13,670 bases of DNA from Oscillospiraceae bacterium (GTDB lineage Bacteria > Bacillota > Clostridia > Oscillospirales > Oscillospiraceae), in the NCBI GenBank assembly GCA_016295225.1, contig JAEDLP010000042.1, positions 1 through 13,670 of the forward strand, given 5' to 3'. A program made the translations under genes and the position numbers. This document shows, in pieces, positions 5,013-12,703 of the stretch (position 1 is its first letter; each line of letters begins with the position of its first letter). The notes beneath the pieces are model-generated. The model had not been told where the DNA came from. It saw only the letters and a list, made by a program, of their open reading frames with translations, and did not search any database.

Positions 5013-7040
5013 TCACGACCGCCGCTCCCCGGCTCCGCTGACGATGGCGCAATAGGCGTTGGAGGTCAGGCGGTAAACCAGGATGTAGAAGGCCGCGAAG
5101 ATCAGAACGCTGATCCCGGCGGTCTGGAGGAGCAGGGGCAGGTTGGTCAGATTGAAGATCATCAGCAGCTTCCGGACCATGGGGAAGGCAAAGGCCAGGT
5201 GGATCACCGCCGTGACCAGGGGCAGCAGGAAGACCAGGAGCATCTGGGCGTTGATGCTCCGCCGGATATCCTCTTTGGTCATGCCCACCTTCTGCATGAT
5301 CCCAAAGCGGGCCTGGTCCTCAAAGCCCTCGGAGATCTGCTTGTAGTAGATGATGAGCACGGTGGCGAAAAGGAAGACGATGCTCAGCAGAACGCCCAGG
5401 AAGAACACGCTGCCAAAGGTGCCGAAGAAGTCGCTCCGGTTGGCCGCCAGGGAGTCCACGCTGCCGGACCCTTCTCCAAGGGATTCCCAGAGCTGTTCTG
5501 CCACCGCCACCTGAACACTCTCTTCTGCGTTGGTGTCGAAGGCGTAGTACCAGTAGAGGCGGAGCATGGGGGTGCCGGTGCTGTCGGTCATAGCCATCAG
5601 GGGAGCCGCCGCCGCATCCAGGTCGGGCACAACGATCACAAGGCCGGAGATAACATCGCTGATGACGGCTTCGCCCAGAGCGGGGAAGTCGGTCAGCTCT
5701 CCCACGATCCGGTAGGCAGGCCCGCCCCGGAAGGACAGGATATCCCCGGAAAAGGCCTCCGTATCACCATAGATCAGGGCCTCATCCCCGGCCAAGGTCC
5801 TGTGGTCCCCCGTCATGGCGTTGTAATCCTCCAGGGGCACAAAGAAGAACTGGTGCAGGTCGTCATAAACGGTCAGGGCGTTCCCGGCCTTCTGGGGGTC
5901 CACCTCCACCTGCCCGTCTTCCAAAAGACCGAAACTCTGTCCGTACCGGAGGTCCAGCAGATTGCTGGGGTCCACCCCCTGGGCAGTAAGGATTTCCTCC
6001 GCCCGGTTCCGCAGGTCGTCCACGGTTTCGTTCTCTGTCCCCTCGGCAGAGGTCAGGTCGATGTCACAGACGATATCCCGGGGGTAGCGGGTCCGCAGGG
6101 CGTCCTCGCTGCCGAAATAGAGGCAGGCCGACCCGGTGAGCATCACCAGGACCATGGTGGCCAGGATGCAGATGGAGGCCAGCCCCGCCCCGTTGCGCTT
6201 CATCCGGTAGGCCATGGAGGAGACGGAAACGAAGTGGGCAGGCTTGTAGTAAAAGCTTTTGTTCCGCTGGAGGATCCGGCACAGCAGCACCGAGCCGGAG
6301 ATGAAGAGGAGATAGGTCCCCACAATGACCATCCCCACCGCCACGAAGAACCACGTCAGGGCGGTGACGGGGTTCTGGATGGACACCGCCAGATAGTAGG
6401 CCCCGGCCAGGAGGACCAGACCTCCCAGCCCCAGAAGCCAGTTGGCCTTGGGGGGCTTCTCCCCTACGCTCTCACTGTGGAGGAGGGCGGCGGGGTTGGT
6501 GGTGCGAACCCGGCGGATGCCGTTGAGGAGAATCAGCCCGAAGATCACCACGAAGAGGACCACAGTCTGGAGGATGGCCTGGGGGGAGACGGACAGGGTG
6601 TAGGTGACCTCTCCCTGCATGATGTTGACCATGGCCAGCTCGGCCAGCTTGGAAAAAGCGATGCCGGCGGCCAGACCGATCCCCAGGGCCAGGGCCGCCA
6701 GGATCAGGGTCTCCCAGAGGATGATCCGGGCGATGTTCCGCTTGCCCATGCCCAGAATGTTATAGAGCCCGAACTCCTTGTCCCTCCGGCGGATGAGGAA
6801 GGAGTTGGTGTAGAACAGGAAGATCAGGGCAAAGACCGCCAGCACCCCGCTGCCGAACCGCAGCATGGCCTGCATCACGTCCCCGCCCCTGATGTGGAGG
6901 AGGCCCTCATACCGGGAGAGAAAACCGATGATGTAGTGCATCATCACCATGCCCACGCAGGTGAGAAGATAGGGGAGGTACAGCCGGCCGTTTTTCCGGA
7001 TGCCGGTGATTGCCAGCCTGGGATAGAAGCCCGCTCTCAT
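5013..7040 (-). CDS. bceB: Bce-type ABC transporter permease (FtsX family, peptide antibiotic sensing/resistance)
   Basis: A 675-residue membrane protein that would work with the upstream ATPase in resistance to peptide antibiotics and pass the signal to the neighbouring kinase. The hydrophobic pattern gives ten membrane segments near residues 21-43, 62-84, 105-130, 153-175, 200-222, 228-254, 286-309, 541-566, 598-622 and 638-658. A large extracellular domain of about 230 residues lies between segments 7 and 8, which is the hallmark of BceB-like permeases and the proposed substrate-recognition part. FtsX-like cytoplasmic stretches (RRRDKEFGLYNILGMGKRNIARII and FEDQARFGIMQKVGMTKEDIRRSI in part) follow segments 2 and 8. 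The ATG overlaps the ATPase stop by 4 bases (ATGA). Substrate is unknown; bacitracin, lantibiotics and defensin-like peptides are the known range. Confidence 0.92.
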   Translation of the reverse strand: MRAGFYPRLAITGIRKNGRLYLPYLLTCVGMVMMHYIIGFLSRYEGLLHIRGGDVMQAMLRFGSGVLAVFALIFLFYTNSFLIRRRDKEFGLYNILGMGKRNIARIILWETLILAALALGIGLAAGIAFSKLAELAMVNIMQGEVTYTLSVSPQAILQTVVLFVVIFGLILLNGIRRVRTTNPAALLHSESVGEKPPKANWLLGLGGLVLLAGAYYLAVSIQNPVTALTWFFVAVGMVIVGTYLLFISGSVLLCRILQRNKSFYYKPAHFVSVSSMAYRMKRNGAGLASICILATMVLVMLTGSACLYFGSEDALRTRYPRDIVCDIDLTSAEGTENETVDDLRNRAEEILTAQGVDPSNLLDLRYGQSFGLLEDGQVEVDPQKAGNALTVYDDLHQFFFVPLEDYNAMTGDHRTLAGDEALIYGDTEAFSGDILSFRGGPAYRIVGELTDFPALGEAVISDVISGLVIVVPDLDAAAAPLMAMTDSTGTPMLRLYWYYAFDTNAEESVQVAVAEQLWESLGEGSGSVDSLAANRSDFFGTFGSVFFLGVLLSIVFLFATVLIIYYKQISEGFEDQARFGIMQKVGMTKEDIRRSINAQMLLVFLLPLVTAVIHLAFAFPMVRKLLMIFNLTNLPLLLQTAGISVLIFAAFYILVYRLTSNAYCAIVSGAGERRS

Positions 7041-7801
7041 GCCCGCTCACCTCCCGTGGTCAGCAGCGTCAGGGTGTCGGAAATCTTTTGATAGAACTGC
7101 TGCTCGGTGCTCTCCCCCCGGTAGAGCTGGTGGAAGACCACGCCGTCCTTGATGAAGAGCACACGGCTCCCGTGGCTGGCGGCTTTCACCGAGTGGGTCA
7201 CCATCAGAATGGTCTGCCCCGCCCGGTTGATCTCCCCGAAGAGACCCAGCAGCTCGTCGGTGGCCTTGGAGTCCAGAGCGCCGGTGGGCTCGTCGGCCAG
7301 GAGGATTTTAGGCTCGGTGATCAACGCCCGGGCCACCGCTGTCCGCTGCTTCTGGCCCCCGGACACCTCGTAGGGGTACTTCTTCAACAAGTCGGTGATC
7401 CCCAGTTGCTCCACCAGGGGCCGGAGCCGCCGGGCCATCTCGCTGTGGGGCTTGCCCGCCAGCACCAGGGGCAGGTAGATGTTGTCCTCAATGGAGAAGG
7501 TGTCCAGGAGGTTGAACTCCTGGAACACGAAGCCCAGGTTGTCCCGGCGAAAGGTCGCCATGGCGTTCTCCGGGATGGCCGACAGGTCCTTTCCGTCCAG
7601 GAGGACGGTTCCGGCGGTGGGCTTGTCCAGGGCGGCCAGGATGTTCAGAAGGGTGGTCTTCCCGGAGCCAGACTCCCCCATGATGGCCACATACTCCCCC
7701 TGCTCCACCTGGAAGGAGACGCTGCGCAGGGCCTCCACCTGGTTTCCGTCAAAGCGGGTCTTGTAGATCTTTTTCAGCCCGCTCACTTCCAACATGCTCA
7801 T
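7037..7801 (-). CDS. bceA: Bce-type ABC transporter ATP-binding protein
   Basis: A 254-residue ATPase that powers the permease encoded next to it. Visible motifs are Walker A GESGSGKT (42-49), Q-loop Gln94 (FVFQ), signature VSGGQ (146-150), Walker B ILLADE with catalytic Glu171, D-loop ALD (175-177) and H-loop His203. It belongs to the MacB/LolD/BceA-like group; the pairing with a 10-TM permease and a BceRS-like two-component pair identifies it as Bce-type. Start: ATG at 7799-7801 with AGGAGG 7 bases upstream; an in-frame ATG two codons later is less well placed. The intergenic region upstream carries the operator and -10 described separately, so induction by the adjacent regulator is likely. 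Confidence 0.94.
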   Translation of the reverse strand: MSMLEVSGLKKIYKTRFDGNQVEALRSVSFQVEQGEYVAIMGESGSGKTTLLNILAALDKPTAGTVLLDGKDLSAIPENAMATFRRDNLGFVFQEFNLLDTFSIEDNIYLPLVLAGKPHSEMARRLRPLVEQLGITDLLKKYPYEVSGGQKQRTAVARALITEPKILLADEPTGALDSKATDELLGLFGEINRAGQTILMVTHSVKAASHGSRVLFIKDGVVFHQLYRGESTEQQFYQKISDTLTLLTTGGERA

Positions 7802-7830
7802 GGCAAAACCTCCTTGTGTGTTCTGCCCAT

Positions 7831-7836
7831 AGTATA
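7831..7836 (-). promoter_or_regulatory. -10 element of the bceA promoter
   Basis: TATACT on the minus strand (7836-7831), 30 bases from the bceA ATG. No good -35 lies 16-18 bases upstream, which fits a promoter that depends on an activator bound at 7891-7904. Confidence 0.55.
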
Positions 7837-7890
7837 GCAGGGGGAGCCTGCCGAGGCCATCGAACCTCCTAACAGTTTCCCCCTGATTTC

Positions 7891-7904
7891 TTACAATGCT
7901 GTCA
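7891..7904. promoter_or_regulatory. BceR-type operator
   Basis: TTACA-ATGC-TGTCA on plus, which reads TGACA-GCAT-TGTAA on minus. This fits the TNACA-N4-TGTNA inverted repeat known for BceR-like regulators on both strands. It sits 3 bases past the kinase stop and about 70 bases upstream of the predicted bceA start, where an activator of that promoter would bind. The regulator is encoded in the same cluster. Confidence 0.75.
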
Positions 7905-7907
7905 CAT

Positions 7908-8897
7908 TTATTCCAGCCGGAGTTCCCGGCGGCTCAGGTCGACGCGGATGATCGTCCCCTCATCGGGGATCGACTGGGCGGTGATGGTGTGGCCCAGGTT
8001 TTGGCAGATCCGCCGACAGAGGTAGAGCCCCAGGCCGCTGGCCCTCTTGTCCCGCCGGCCGTTGACCCCGGTGTATCCCTTTTCAAAGATTCGGGGCAGG
8101 TCCTCCGGGGCGATGCCGATACCGGTGTCCCGGATGCAGAGGGTCTTGGGCTTCTCCAGGAAGATGGAGACGCCCCCCGCCCGGGTGTATTTCAGGGCGT
8201 TGGAGAGAACCTGCTCCACCACGAAGGAGAGCCACTTCTCGTCGGTGAGGACGGTGGTCTCCAAAGGAGTATAGTCCAGCCCCAGGCGACGGCCAATGAA
8301 CTCCCCGGCGAACCGCCGCACCACTCCCCGGACGATGGCGTCCAGGTCGTATTTCCCGATCACGTAGTCGGTGGAGTCGGCGTCCAGCCGCAGGTAGACC
8401 AGCGCCATCTCCACATACTGCTCGATCCGTCCCAGGTCCCCGGTGAGCTGCCGGGCCAGGGGGGAGTCCTCGTTTTGCAGGTGGAGACGCATGGAGGCGA
8501 TGGGGGTCTTGATCTGGTGGGCCCAGGCGGTGTAGTAGTCCACCATGTCCTCAAACCGGGCAGACAGTTGGGTCTCGGCCTCCTGCTGCCGCCGGCACAG
8601 CAGGTCGATGAGGGCCTGATAGTCCTCCTGGCCGATCCCGTCGGGCTCCGGCAGGTCATCCGTCAGGTTCGGGGAGAGGGCTTGCAGCTCCAGCAACCGT
8701 CGGTGATTCCGATAGACCCGGCGAAAATCCAGGGCGGTCAGCAGCCCCCCCGGCAGAAGGCACAGCCCGGCGGGGTAGAGAACCGCCCCCACCGGCAGGT
8801 GGTAGAGGAGGAAGGAAATCAGAAAGCACAGGACAAAGAGTCCCCACGCCAGAAGAACCCGCCTGCGGGCCTTGAGGTAACGGAAAAACAGCGCCAT
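7908..8897 (-). CDS. bceS: BceS-like intramembrane-sensing histidine kinase
   Basis: A 329-residue sensor kinase. The N-terminus has two closely spaced membrane segments (about 15-32 and 36-56) with almost no extracellular loop, as in intramembrane-sensing kinases that depend on their Bce transporter for detection. The phospho-accepting His is His127 in YYTAWAHQIKTPIASM. The ATP-binding domain shows the N box with Asn233 (EQVLSNALKYT), G1 DTGIGI (257-262), F box FEKGYTG (271-277) and G2 SGLGLYL (287-293). All catalytic motifs are intact. Start: ATG at 8895-8897, with a modest GGGGTGG upstream, 12 bases after the regulator stop, so the two are co-transcribed. It would phosphorylate the upstream-encoded response regulator. 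Confidence 0.93.
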   Translation of the reverse strand: MALFFRYLKARRRVLLAWGLFVLCFLISFLLYHLPVGAVLYPAGLCLLPGGLLTALDFRRVYRNHRRLLELQALSPNLTDDLPEPDGIGQEDYQALIDLLCRRQQEAETQLSARFEDMVDYYTAWAHQIKTPIASMRLHLQNEDSPLARQLTGDLGRIEQYVEMALVYLRLDADSTDYVIGKYDLDAIVRGVVRRFAGEFIGRRLGLDYTPLETTVLTDEKWLSFVVEQVLSNALKYTRAGGVSIFLEKPKTLCIRDTGIGIAPEDLPRIFEKGYTGVNGRRDKRASGLGLYLCRRICQNLGHTITAQSIPDEGTIIRVDLSRRELRLE

Positions 8898-8909
8898 GAT
8901 CCCACCCCT

Positions 8910-9581
8910 TTACCTGATAAGATAACCCACGCCGAACTTGGTGGTGATGAAGTCGGTGAGTCCGGCGGCGTCCAGCTTCTTCCGCAGGCGGCCCACATTG
9001 ACGGTGAGGGTATTTTCATCCACGAAGCTGTCCGATTCCCAGAGCAGCTCCATGAGCTTCTCCCGGCTGACCACCTTCCCTTTGCTCCGCATGAGGGCCA
9101 GGAGGATCCGGTATTCGTTCTTAGACAGTTCAATGCGCCGATCCCCATAGACCAGGGTGTTGTCCCCGGTGTTCAGAAGAGCCCCCCGGTGCTCCAGGAC
9201 GGGAACCCCGGCGGAGAAGTCGTAGGTACGGCGGAGCATGGCCTGAATCTTGGCCATGAGGACGCTCTGGTCAAAGGGCTTAACGATGAAATCATCGGCC
9301 CCCATGTTCATGGCCATGACGATGTTCATGTTGTCCCCGGCGGAGGAGATTACCAGAATGGGCACCTGGGAGACCTTGCGGATCTCCCCACACCAGTGGT
9401 ATCCGTTAAAAAAGGGCAGGCCCAGGTCCAGCAGGACCAGGTGGGGGTCGAAGGCGGCGAACTCCGCCGTCACTGCCCGGAAATTCTCCACGCAGTGAAC
9501 CTGCAGATCCCACAGCTCGGCCTGCTCCCGGATGGCCTGGGCAATCCCTCTGTCATCTTCGATAATCATGATTCGATACAT
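8910..9581 (-). CDS. bceR: BceR-like OmpR-family response regulator
   Basis: A 223-residue two-domain regulator. The receiver domain (1-115) has the acidic pair Asp9/Asp10, the phosphorylated Asp52 (LVLLDLGLP), a switch Ser at 79/80 and Lys101 (VKPF). The C-terminal winged-helix DNA-binding domain (about 125-223) shows the OmpR/PhoB signature ELSKNEYRILLALM...VSREKL and ends with FGVGYLIR. Start: ATG at 9579-9581 with AGAGGTG upstream. It would be phosphorylated by the adjacent kinase and activate bceAB from 7891-7904. Upstream lies the terminator of tRNA-Leu, only 29 bases away. A TGACA half-site followed by an imperfect second half is at about 9583-9596, so weak autoregulation is possible. 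Confidence 0.93.
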   Translation of the reverse strand: MYRIMIIEDDRGIAQAIREQAELWDLQVHCVENFRAVTAEFAAFDPHLVLLDLGLPFFNGYHWCGEIRKVSQVPILVISSAGDNMNIVMAMNMGADDFIVKPFDQSVLMAKIQAMLRRTYDFSAGVPVLEHRGALLNTGDNTLVYGDRRIELSKNEYRILLALMRSKGKVVSREKLMELLWESDSFVDENTLTVNVGRLRKKLDAAGLTDFITTKFGVGYLIR

Positions 9582-9610
9582 AACACACCTCTGTCACGAT
9601 GGGTCCTCTG

Positions 9611-9659
9611 AAAAAAGCGCGTGCTTTTATAGCCCCTTCCCTGCCATAAAAACACGCGC
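9611..9659 (-). terminator. Terminator of tRNA-Leu
   Basis: On the minus strand a 14-bp stem (9659-9646 with 9630-9617, one G-T wobble) and a 15-base loop are followed by six T residues. It begins 3 bases after the tRNA CCA end. A TATAAA in the 3' part of the hairpin is the only visible -10 candidate for the regulator gene that follows. Confidence 0.8.
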
Positions 9660-9661
9660 CG

Positions 9662-9744
9662 TGGTGCGGGCATGGGGACTTGAACCCCAACGCAAAAGCA
9701 CGAGAACCTAAATCTCGCATGTCTACCAATTCCATCATGCCCGC
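9662..9744 (-). tRNA. tRNA-Leu, anticodon UAG
   Basis: An 83-nucleotide class II tRNA including an encoded CCA. The acceptor stem is GCGGGCA (9744-9738) with TGCCCGC (9672-9666), discriminator A, then CCA at 9664-9662. The D arm has AATTGGTAGAC. The anticodon stem CGAGA/TCTCG holds the loop TTTAGGT, giving anticodon TAG, which reads CUN leucine codons. A variable arm TGC-TTTT-GCG is present, and the T arm is GGGG-TTCAAGT-CCCC. All stems pair. Confidence 0.98.
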
Positions 9745-9771
9745 AAATATCCATTTTCTTGTTCGCGGAGT

Positions 9772-9800
9772 ATTCTACCAGTCTTTTTCGGAAAAGTCAA
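9772..9800 (-). promoter_or_regulatory. Promoter of tRNA-Leu
   Basis: On the minus strand: -35 TTGACT (9800-9795), 17-base spacer, -10 TAGAAT (9777-9772). Predicted start is near 9765, about 20 bases before the mature tRNA. This is a near-consensus vegetative promoter, as expected for a tRNA gene. Confidence 0.8.
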
Positions 9801-9819
9801 ACGAATCCGGTGGCTTCTC

Positions 9820-9851
9820 CGTATAAATATCGTATATTCTTCCGTATATTC
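9820..9851. repeat. Three phased CGTATA repeats between divergent promoters
   Basis: CGTATAAAT (9820-9828), CGTATATTC (9831-9839) and CGTATATTC (9843-9851) start 11 and 12 bases apart, about one helical turn. They lie between the tRNA-Leu promoter and the argG promoter. Such phasing suggests a protein binding array or a curved AT-rich element. They do not fit the ArgR box well. Confidence 0.4.
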
Positions 9852-9902
9852 GCCCCAATTATTCATTTTTGTTGAAAATTACCTGGGCTTTTTTTGAAAT
9901 TT

Positions 9903-9920
9903 TTCGGATGATTATGCATA
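9903..9920. promoter_or_regulatory. Possible ArgR box upstream of argG
   Basis: The stretch around GGATGATTATGCATA matches the TGAAT-wwww-ATTCA consensus at about 7 of 10 core bases. A further right-half match, AATTATTCA, is at 9857-9865. It lies just upstream of the argG -35, where an arginine-dependent repressor could act. Weak match; supported mainly by the arginine genes downstream. Confidence 0.25.
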
Positions 9921-9926
9921 TTACTC

Positions 9927-9955
9927 TTGCTTTTTCCATTCAATGGTGGTATCCT
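9927..9955 (+). promoter_or_regulatory. Candidate promoter of argGHC
   Basis: -35 TTGCTT (9927-9932), 17-base spacer, -10 TATCCT (9950-9955). Start near 9962 would give a leader of about 40 bases with no room for an attenuator. Spacing is ideal, hexamers are moderate. Confidence 0.5.
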
Positions 9956-10000
9956 GTACCCCGATAAGAGATCCAATGAAATTTTCGGAGGTAATACACC

Positions 10001-11227
10001 ATGTCTGAGATTAAAAAAGTCGTACTCGCCTATTCCGGCGGTCTGGATACATCCATCATCATCCCCTGGCTGAAAGAAAACTACAACAACCCCGAAATCA
10101 TCGCCGTCTCCGGCAACGTGGGTCAGGCCGACGAGCTGGACGGCCTGGAAGAGAAGGCCATCAAGACCGGCGCTTCCAAGCTGATCGTCGCCGACCTGGT
10201 GGACGAGATGTGCGACGATGTCATCGTCCCCTCCCTGAAGATGGGCGCAAAGTATGAGAAGTACCTGCTGGGCACCGCCTTCGCCCGCCCCATCATCGGC
10301 AAGCGGCTGGCTGAGATCGCCCTGGAAGAGGGCGCCGACGCTATCGCCCACGGCTGCACCGGCAAGGGCAACGACCAGGTCCGCTTCGAGCTGGCCATCA
10401 AGCGCTTCGCCCCCGGCATGAAGATCATTGCCCCCTGGCGTGAGTGGGATATCAAGAGCCGCGACGAGGAGATCGACTACGCCGAGGCCCACAACGTCCC
10501 CCTGAAGATCTCCCGGGAGACCAACTACTCCAAGGACAAGAACCTGTGGCACCTGAGCCACGAGGGTCTGGATCTGGAGGACCCCTCCAACGAGCCCAAC
10601 CTGGACAAGCCCGGCTTCCTGGAGATGAGCGTCTCCCCCTATAAGGCTCCCGACGAGCCCACCTATGTGACCCTGGACTTCGAGGCCGGTGTGCCCGTGG
10701 CCCTCAACGGCGAGAAGATGAAGGTCTCCAAGATCATCGAGGGCCTGAACAAGGTGGGCGGTGAGAACGGCATCGGCATCTTGGACATCGTGGAGAACCG
10801 GCTGGTGGGCATGAAGGACCGCGGCGTCTACGAGACCCCCGGCGGCACCATCCTCTACTTCGCCCATGAGCAGCTGGAGATGATCACCGTGGACAAGGAC
10901 ACCCTCCACGCCAAGCAGAAGCTGGCCGTGGACTTCGCCGACCTGATCTACAACGGCAAGTGGTTCTCCCCCCTGCGTGAGGCCCTGACCGCCTTCGCCG
11001 ACAAGGCCAACGAGTATGTCACCGGCACCGTGAAGCTGAAGCTCTACAAGGGCAATATCATCCCCGCCGGTATGACCTCCCCCTACTCCCTGTACTCCGA
11101 GGACATCGCCACCTTCAACGACTCCGCCTTCGACTACGATCAGAAGGACTCCGCCGGCTTCATCAACCTGTGGGGCCTGCCCGACACCGTCCAGGCACTG
11201 CGGGCAAAGGGTCTGCTGAACAAGTAA
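10001..11227 (+). CDS. argG: Argininosuccinate synthase
   Basis: This 408-residue enzyme joins citrulline and aspartate with ATP to give argininosuccinate, the penultimate step of arginine synthesis, in the cytoplasm. The ATP-binding P-loop is AYSGGLDTS (10-18). The conserved HGCTGKGNDQVRFE (117-130) contributes to citrulline and aspartate binding, and YSKDKNLWHLSHEG follows near 190. Length is normal for the family (about 400). Start: ATG at 10001 with CGGAGG at 9985-9990. It is the first gene of the operon with argH and argC. Codons end almost only in C or G, typical of a well-expressed gene in this genome. Confidence 0.98.
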   Translation: MSEIKKVVLAYSGGLDTSIIIPWLKENYNNPEIIAVSGNVGQADELDGLEEKAIKTGASKLIVADLVDEMCDDVIVPSLKMGAKYEKYLLGTAFARPIIGKRLAEIALEEGADAIAHGCTGKGNDQVRFELAIKRFAPGMKIIAPWREWDIKSRDEEIDYAEAHNVPLKISRETNYSKDKNLWHLSHEGLDLEDPSNEPNLDKPGFLEMSVSPYKAPDEPTYVTLDFEAGVPVALNGEKMKVSKIIEGLNKVGGENGIGILDIVENRLVGMKDRGVYETPGGTILYFAHEQLEMITVDKDTLHAKQKLAVDFADLIYNGKWFSPLREALTAFADKANEYVTGTVKLKLYKGNIIPAGMTSPYSLYSEDIATFNDSAFDYDQKDSAGFINLWGLPDTVQALRAKGLLNK

Positions 11228-11250
11228 GCAATTCCATACGATTCACCTAT

Positions 11251-11292
11251 GCGCATTGGAGCAGGGGCTGGTTTTCCGCTCCTGCTCTGCGC
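11251..11292 (+). other. Intercistronic hairpin between argG and argH
   Basis: GAGCAGG (11259-11265) pairs with CCTGCTC (11281-11287), extended inside by GGC/GCT-type pairs around a TTTT loop and outside by GCGC/GCGC. It lies in the 90-base argG-argH gap. A T-run does not follow directly (TGTTTTATG), so it is more likely an mRNA-stability or processing element, or a leaky terminator, than a full stop. Confidence 0.5.
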
Positions 11293-11317
11293 TGTTTTAT
11301 GAAAGGATACCACAACT

Positions 11318-12703
11318 ATGAAACTTTGGGCAGGACGGTTTCAAAAGGAAACCGACGACAAGGTAAACGATTTCAACTCCTCCATTTCCTTTGACGCCCG
11401 CCTGTACAAGCAGGACATCACCGGCTCCATCGCCCACGCCACCATGCTGGGAGAGCAGGGGGTCATCGCCAAGGAAGAGGCCGACAAGATCGTGGAGACC
11501 CTGAAGGTTCTCCTCACCGAGATCGAGGACGGCAAGGTGGAGTTCACCAAGGACAGCGAGGACATCCACATGAACATGGAGGTTCTGCTGACCGAGCGCA
11601 TCGGTGCCACCGGCAAGCGTCTCCACACCGCCCGCAGCCGCAACGACCAGGTGGCTCTGGACTTCCGCCTCTTCGTGAAGGAGGAGATCCCCGTCATCAT
11701 CGGCATGCTGGTGGATCTGGAAAAGGCCCTCATCCGCCAGGCCGAGTCCACCCTGGACGCCATCATGCCCGGCTACACCCACCTGCAGCGGGCCCAGCCC
11801 ATCACCTTCGCCCACGCCATGATGGCCTATGCCAACATGTTCCGCCGGGACATCACCCGCCTGGAGGACTGCATGGAGCGGATGGACGAGTCCCCCCTGG
11901 GCTCCGGTGCCCTGGCCACCTCCACCCACCCGGTGGACCGGTTCCGCACCGCCGAGCTGCTGGGCTTCCAGAAGCCCATGGACAACTCCCTGGACGGGGT
12001 CTCTGACCGGGACTTCGCCATCGAGTTCCTCTCCGCCTGCTCCATCCTGATGATGCACCTGTCCCGGTTCTCCGAGGAGATCATCCTCTGGTGCAGCTGG
12101 GAGTTCAAGTTCATCGAGCTGGACGACGCCTACGCCACCGGCTCCTCCATCATGCCCCAGAAGAAGAACCCCGACGTGGCCGAGCTGGTCCGGGGCAAGA
12201 CCGGCCGTGTCTACGGCTCCCTCATCACCCTGCTCACCGTGATGAAGGGCATCCCTCTGGCCTACAACAAGGACATGCAGGAGGACAAGGAGCCCGTCTT
12301 CGACGCCATCGACACCGTGGAGCTCTGCCTGCCGGTCTTCACCGCCATGATCGACACCCTCACCGTCAACCGGGCCAATATGCGCAAGGCGGCCAACGGA
12401 GGCTTCATTTCCGCCACCGACTGCGCCGACTACCTGGCCAAGAAGAGCATGCCCTTCCGTGAGGCCTACGGCATCGTGGGTAAGCTGGTGGGCCACTGCG
12501 TGGACACCGGCCACTCCCTGGAGACCCTGCCCCTGGAGGAGTACCAGAAGGTCTCCCCCTACTTCCAGGAGGACGTCTTCGACGCCCTCTCCCTGGAGAC
12601 CTGCGTGGGCGGCCGAAAGGTCTATGGCGGTCCCGCCCCCGAGGCCGTGCTGAAGCAGATCGAGAACCTGAAAGCCTTTGTCAAGGAGCGTGAGGAAGCA
12701 TGA
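11318..12703 (+). CDS. argH: Argininosuccinate lyase
   Basis: This 461-residue enzyme splits argininosuccinate into arginine and fumarate, the last step of the pathway. It is a member of the fumarase/aspartase superfamily and acts as a tetramer. The superfamily signature GSSIMPQKKNPD is at 275-286 in the mobile catalytic loop. Also visible are HTARSRNDQ (103-111) and PGYTHLQRAQP (151-161), with the conserved His155. Length is normal. Start: ATG at 11318 with AAAGGA upstream. It follows argG by 90 bases and overlaps argC by 4 bases. The product works directly on the ArgG product. Confidence 0.98.
   Translation: MKLWAGRFQKETDDKVNDFNSSISFDARLYKQDITGSIAHATMLGEQGVIAKEEADKIVETLKVLLTEIEDGKVEFTKDSEDIHMNMEVLLTERIGATGKRLHTARSRNDQVALDFRLFVKEEIPVIIGMLVDLEKALIRQAESTLDAIMPGYTHLQRAQPITFAHAMMAYANMFRRDITRLEDCMERMDESPLGSGALATSTHPVDRFRTAELLGFQKPMDNSLDGVSDRDFAIEFLSACSILMMHLSRFSEEIILWCSWEFKFIELDDAYATGSSIMPQKKNPDVAELVRGKTGRVYGSLITLLTVMKGIPLAYNKDMQEDKEPVFDAIDTVELCLPVFTAMIDTLTVNRANMRKAANGGFISATDCADYLAKKSMPFREAYGIVGKLVGHCVDTGHSLETLPLEEYQKVSPYFQEDVFDALSLETCVGGRKVYGGPAPEAVLKQIENLKAFVKEREEA

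Noticed and set aside
5199..7091. Long plus-strand open frame (630 codons) across the permease gene
   Set aside because: Same artefact: His/Gln/Gly/Asp-rich translation without motifs, opposite a well-defined 10-segment permease.
7896..9611. Plus-strand open frame of 571 codons over the kinase and regulator
   Set aside because: Antisense to two genes with intact catalytic motifs; no family features of its own.
9956..10000. T-box or attenuator leader before argG
   Set aside because: The predicted leader is only about 40 bases, with no T-box core or terminator hairpin.
9863..12514. Minus-strand open frames of 348 and 405 codons over argG and argH
   Set aside because: Produced by the strong C/G third-position bias of the arg genes; no ribosome binding site or domain signature.
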